DNA from: Sulfitobacter geojensis | GTDB taxonomy: Bacteria; Pseudomonadota; Alphaproteobacteria; Rhodobacterales; Rhodobacteraceae | Direction of reading: 5' to 3' | NCBI RefSeq assembly: GCF_000622325.1 | Contig: NZ_JASE01000005.1 | Location: 1,984,001-2,048,000 of the forward strand | Length of the DNA stretch: 64,000 nt | Shown: one piece after another, positions 61,110 to 64,000 of the stretch | How positions within the stretch are numbered: the stretch's first letter is position 1 | How the letters are laid out: every line of letters starts with the position of its first letter | Notes under the pieces: model-generated | What the model saw: the letters and a program-made list of their open reading frames with translations, nothing else | The model's database searches: none | What the model was told of the DNA's origin: nothing | Position numbers and translations under genes: made by a program

Positions 61110-61850
61110 ATGACAGTTGATGTTAACAAAAAGGCCGCGGATTTTGCGGCGGGAATGAATAAACGCTATGCGGCCGCACGGGTGAAATGTGTTGCTGCCT
61201 GCAAAGCCTCTGATGAGAAAAAGAAGAAAGCCAACGCCGAAGGCGAAAAACGCGGCATGTGTATGAAGGACGGCGGGCCGATCCCCAAGACGAAACCGGA
61301 GGACCGTGTGGTCAAGCTGAACTTTGTGGTGGCTACGTCCAAAGTCACGAAAAAGCGCACCGGCAAAGAGCAGGCAAAATCGGTCCTGTCGGGGAAAAGC
61401 TGGACCTGTGCTTCTAACCACATGGCCGATAAGGCGCGCCATGTTAATATTTCGTCAGAGATCCCGAAAAAGGGCGATAAAGGCGGGTTTGACAAAAAGT
61501 CTTATCAGGACAAGCCCAAAAGCTGTTTCGGTGACGGGCCCGAATTTGTCTGGAAGTGGGAAACGTTCAAAAGTGAATGGGCCGCTGAAATGAAGAAGCA
61601 GGGGTTCAAAAACTATAAAGGCAAAGATGGCTATGGGGAGGGGGATGCCTATCACCTGGAACTGCCGGATTCCCGCCCCAAGCGCAGTGACGCGGAGGTC
61701 ATTGCCTGCATGGTGGAATATGCGACCCAAACCCGCGTGAATGGTAAAAAGAAGAACGATAAGTTCGAAAAAAGCTGGGCCAAAGATTTGAAAAAGCACA
61801 TCGAAGCGGCCGAAAAGAAAGCGGATCCGAAAAAGGAGGGGCCGCGCTAG
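61110..61850 (+). CDS. Lysine-rich orphan protein
   Basis: A 246-residue soluble protein with very many lysines, including clusters such as [24 protein letters not shown] and [11 protein letters not shown]. It lacks a signal peptide or membrane segment. Six or so spaced cysteines occur ([38 protein letters not shown]). A central block, [20 protein letters not shown], has four aromatic residues. It could be a DNA-binding, metal-binding or toxin/immunity-type protein, but I recognise no family. It converges on the ATP-grasp gene with a 4-bp overlap. Confidence 0.8.
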   Translation: MTVDVNKKAADFAAGMNKRYAAARVKCVAACKASDEKKKKANAEGEKRGMCMKDGGPIPKTKPEDRVVKLNFVVATSKVTKKRTGKEQAKSVLSGKSWTCASNHMADKARHVNISSEIPKKGDKGGFDKKSYQDKPKSCFGDGPEFVWKWETFKSEWAAEMKKQGFKNYKGKDGYGEGDAYHLELPDSRPKRSDAEVIACMVEYATQTRVNGKKKNDKFEKSWAKDLKKHIEAAEKKADPKKEGPR

Positions 61851-63229
61851 CCGCCCTTGCGCTTTCTAACGGGCTGCGGTTTTACCCGCGCTTCGATTTC
61901 GTCATAAAGCTTGCCGACAATGTCCTTGCCAGTAGCCTTTTCGATGCCTTCAAAACCGGGGGAGGAGTTGACTTCCAACACCTTGGGGCCGGACTCCGAG
62001 CGCAGCAAATCCACACCCGCCTTGCCCAAACCAAAAGCACGGGCGGCACGCAGAGCGGTATCGCGTTCCTCTTTCGATATGCGCACCACCTTGGCCGACC
62101 CGCCGCGGTGCAGGTTTGAACGGAAATCCCCATCCGCACCGGTACGTTTCATCGCAGCAACCACTTTGCCTGCGATCACCAGACAACGGATGTCCTCGCC
62201 GGCCGCTTCCTTGACGAAGTCCTGAACAAGGAAGTTTGCCTTTAGGCCGCGAAAGGCGTCGATCACGGATTCTGCAGCCTTTTTGGTTTCGGCCAGAACA
62301 ACACCTTTGCCCTGCGTCGATTCCAGCAGTTTCACAATCAGGGGGGCCGTGCCGACCAACCCCATCAGGTTTGACGTGTCCTTGGGAGACGCAGCAAATG
62401 CGGTTGTCGGCATGCCGATTTTCTTGGACGCCAAAACCTGATGCGCATGCAGCTTGTCGCGGCTGGCGGTAATGCCTGCGGAACCGTTCACACAGTAGGT
62501 GCCGATGGTTTCGAACTGGCGGATCACGGCGGTGCCATACGGCGTGATCGACGCGCCGATGCGCGGGATCACCGCATCATAGCGGGGCAGGCGTTTGCCG
62601 TCATAGTGCACTTCCGGTGCCATGGCATTGATCGCCATATAGCACCGCGTTGTGTCGATGACTTCGACGGTATGACCGCGCTCTTCGCCCACGTCGACCA
62701 GACGGCGGGTGGAATAATTATCCTCGCGGCTTAACACCGCGATGCGCAACGCGCGCTTGGGGGCGGTTTTGCGCACGGCTGCCGTATGGTAGACGTCATA
62801 GCTCAGATCCGGTTGCAAACGCCGCTCGGTCGCGGAAATCGTGATGTGGTCGTTCAGCGCCTGACGGCCCAGCAACATCCGGCTGGTCAGTCCAGCGCGG
62901 TTGGTCAAGGTCACCTCGATCGGCCAGCTTTGCCCGCCGACTTCCAGCTTGGTTTCAATCACATAGCGCTGTTCGGATTCGCCGTTGGAAGAGGTCACCT
63001 CGCGCCGGTCCACAAGGGGGGCCGAACAGGTGATCACGATGTCTTCGCGGCCCGCAATAGGATGCACGTTAAAGCGCACCTTGGGGTGGGCGGCAGACCC
63101 GAAGGTTTCGATGTCATGGGCATGCAGGGCAGAGGTGCGCGCGCCTGTATCCACTTTGGCTTTGATCGCGGGCAAGCCAAGCCCTGGCAAAGCCACCCAT
63201 TCTTCCCAACCAAAAGCGAGATTTTCCAT
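61847..63229 (-). CDS. Retropepsin-like (RimB/Zn_protease) domain fused to a RimK-type ATP-grasp ligase
   Basis: A 460-residue two-domain protein. Residues about 1-145 form an 'ATP-dependent zinc protease' (retropepsin-like) domain with [20 protein letters not shown] and [15 protein letters not shown]. Residues about 155-445 form a RimK-type ATP-grasp ligase: [58 protein letters not shown] and [20 protein letters not shown]. RimK adds glutamates to peptides or proteins, so the pair may add and trim a peptide tail. The ATG at 63229 follows AAAGGG; a GTG at 63238 is also in frame. Confidence 0.9.
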   Translation of the reverse strand: MENLAFGWEEWVALPGLGLPAIKAKVDTGARTSALHAHDIETFGSAAHPKVRFNVHPIAGREDIVITCSAPLVDRREVTSSNGESEQRYVIETKLEVGGQSWPIEVTLTNRAGLTSRMLLGRQALNDHITISATERRLQPDLSYDVYHTAAVRKTAPKRALRIAVLSREDNYSTRRLVDVGEERGHTVEVIDTTRCYMAINAMAPEVHYDGKRLPRYDAVIPRIGASITPYGTAVIRQFETIGTYCVNGSAGITASRDKLHAHQVLASKKIGMPTTAFAASPKDTSNLMGLVGTAPLIVKLLESTQGKGVVLAETKKAAESVIDAFRGLKANFLVQDFVKEAAGEDIRCLVIAGKVVAAMKRTGADGDFRSNLHRGGSAKVVRISKEERDTALRAARAFGLGKAGVDLLRSESGPKVLEVNSSPGFEGIEKATGKDIVGKLYDEIEARVKPQPVRKRKGG

Positions 63230-63331
63230 GTGCAGCACCCTTTGTGTTCAAGTGCCGGACCTAACAGCCAACCGGTATGATCTCAACCAAAGACTGGCCT
63301 GTCGGAGGGTCAATGCAACAGTTAACCGGCG

Positions 63332-63610
63332 TTAGTTTTCGTTGATATCGCGGGTGACGATGCGGGCACCGCTGGACTGTCGGCGGAACGCCGCCTTAAG
63401 GGCAATCCACGCGATCAGGGACAGCACAGCAAACAGGGCCAGAAGGGCCGGGATGTTGCTAAGGCTGATCAACGCGACGATGCCCGCCATGATCACAGCG
63501 CCAATGGCAAAGCCCAGGAAAATGAAACCGGGGGCCAGCAGTTCAACCACCCCAAGCGCAAGGGCGATACAGATCCAGACCCACCACAGCGTGAGATAAT
63601 CGGCCATCAT
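63332..63610 (-). CDS. NfeD-like membrane protein
   Basis: A 92-residue protein with three to four hydrophobic helices (WVWICIALALGVVELLAPGF, LGFAIGAVIMAGIVALISL, ALLALFAVLSLIAWIALKAA) and a short tail. It belongs to the short NfeD family, whose genes are paired with SPFH/stomatin genes, as here. The longer protease-type NfeD portion is absent. Its start overlaps the SPFH stop by 4 bp. It probably forms a membrane-microdomain complex with the SPFH protein. Confidence 0.9.
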   Translation of the reverse strand: MMADYLTLWWVWICIALALGVVELLAPGFIFLGFAIGAVIMAGIVALISLSNIPALLALFAVLSLIAWIALKAAFRRQSSGARIVTRDINEN

Positions 63611-64000
63611 CCGCGCCCTTTCAGCAATTTGAAGGCATCGCCAAAGGCGGCAACCGCTTCGGCCGGAACGATCACCGTCTGGTTGCCGTCACCGCTGCTC
63701 ATCGCGCCAACGGCTTCGACCTGTTTCAGGGCAATCTGGTATTGCGCCGCTTCAATCCCGTTTTCGTTGATGGCAACGGCGACCACTTGTGTGGCGTAAG
63801 CTTCGGCTTCGGCCAGAACGCGGCGCGCCTTGGCGGTTTGCTCGGACGCGTAAAGTTCTGCGTCAGCCGCCAGTTCAACCGCACGTTTGGAGCCTTCGGC
63901 CTCCGTCACCTGCGCACGGCGCGCACGTTCCGCGTTGAGCTGCTGCATCATCGCGGCGCGGGTCGCGGCATCAAGGTTCACGTCCAGAATTTCGGCGCGG
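63607..64000 (-). CDS. SPFH/Band 7 (stomatin-like, QmcA type) protein, C-terminal part
   Basis: Only the last 130 or so residues are inside the window; the gene continues past the right edge. The visible part is an Ala/Glu-rich coiled coil (AATRAAMMQQLNAERARRAQ, then EAEGSKRAVELAADAELYAS) and a C-terminal oligomerisation end (VIVPAEAVAAFGDAFKLLKG). RAEILDVNLD at the edge shows the frame is open upstream. Such proteins build ring assemblies on membranes. It is coupled to the NfeD gene by a 4-bp overlap. Confidence 0.9.
   Translation of the reverse strand, partial: RAEILDVNLDAATRAAMMQQLNAERARRAQVTEAEGSKRAVELAADAELYASEQTAKARRVLAEAEAYATQVVAVAINENGIEAAQYQIALKQVEAVGAMSSGDGNQTVIVPAEAVAAFGDAFKLLKGRG

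Overview
The window looks like ordinary chromosome of a marine alphaproteobacterium of the order Rhodobacterales (Roseobacter group, Sulfitobacter/Roseobacter-like). This rests on protein and gene-order resemblance recalled from that group (DUF455, DUF2849 and DUF934 proteins, a DctBD/TRAP cluster, a cox-type S-L-M molybdenum hydroxylase operon, a divergent Lrp regulator beside the siroheme/sulfite reductase operon), on moderately high GC, and on an alphaproteobacterial LexA box. No prophage, insertion sequence, CRISPR array, rRNA or complete tRNA was seen. Most of the DNA is coding.

Layout. 1-5 kb: FtsB-like division protein, pgk, a cytosolic and an exported cyclophilin in tandem, and a bactofilin overlapping an M23 peptidase gene. 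5-12.3 kb: DUF455 protein and bcp, a giant AsmA/YhdP-like protein, queA and an MFS transporter. 12.4-19.5 kb: DUF924 protein, lpdA, a structured intergenic repeat, a methyltransferase, a second MFS transporter, and uvrA behind an SOS box. 19.7-25.5 kb: a distal valine-degradation cluster (mmsB, 3-hydroxyisobutyryl-CoA hydrolase, acyl-CoA dehydrogenase, mmsA) with a divergent LysR regulator. 25.5-34.7 kb: CBS protein, coaD, two GAPDH genes around a 47-residue membrane protein, DUF808, transketolase, a coiled-coil protein with zapA, and glutaredoxin-4 with BolA. 34.9-41.2 kb: xdhC, a molybdopterin-binding protein and a three-subunit form II molybdenum hydroxylase, interrupted by a decayed VOC gene. 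41.3-45 kb: an Ala-rich OmpA protein, infC and a LEA-like repeat protein, separated by strong bidirectional terminators. 45-51 kb: assimilatory sulfate reduction and siroheme operon with a divergent Lrp/AsnC regulator. 51-59 kb: second copy of the structured repeat, a cytochrome P450, then dctBD and the TRAP transporter dctPQM. 59-64 kb: tpiA, TfoX-like protein, two Fe-S assembly proteins, an orphan lysine-rich protein, a retropepsin-like/ATP-grasp fusion, and NfeD with a partial SPFH protein.

How parts work together. pgk, two gap genes, tpiA and tkt supply central carbon metabolism. The Fe-S genes (glutaredoxin/BolA, A-type carrier, SufT-like) support the Fe-S enzymes CysH, CysI and CoxS. 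The XdhC and MoeA/MoaB-like proteins probably mature the molybdenum cofactor for CoxL.

The most notable points are: (i) two ~190-nt copies of an intergenic element with three consecutive hairpins and compensatory arm changes; (ii) a DctD that has lost the sigma-54 GAFTGA region and the Walker A lysine, next to palindromes resembling DctD sites and a TATAAT box; (iii) an infC gene whose ribosome-binding site fits an AUC start; (iv) GAPDH paralogues that differ at the NAD-ribose-binding position; (v) an unrecognised lysine-rich protein behind a perfect operator-like palindrome.
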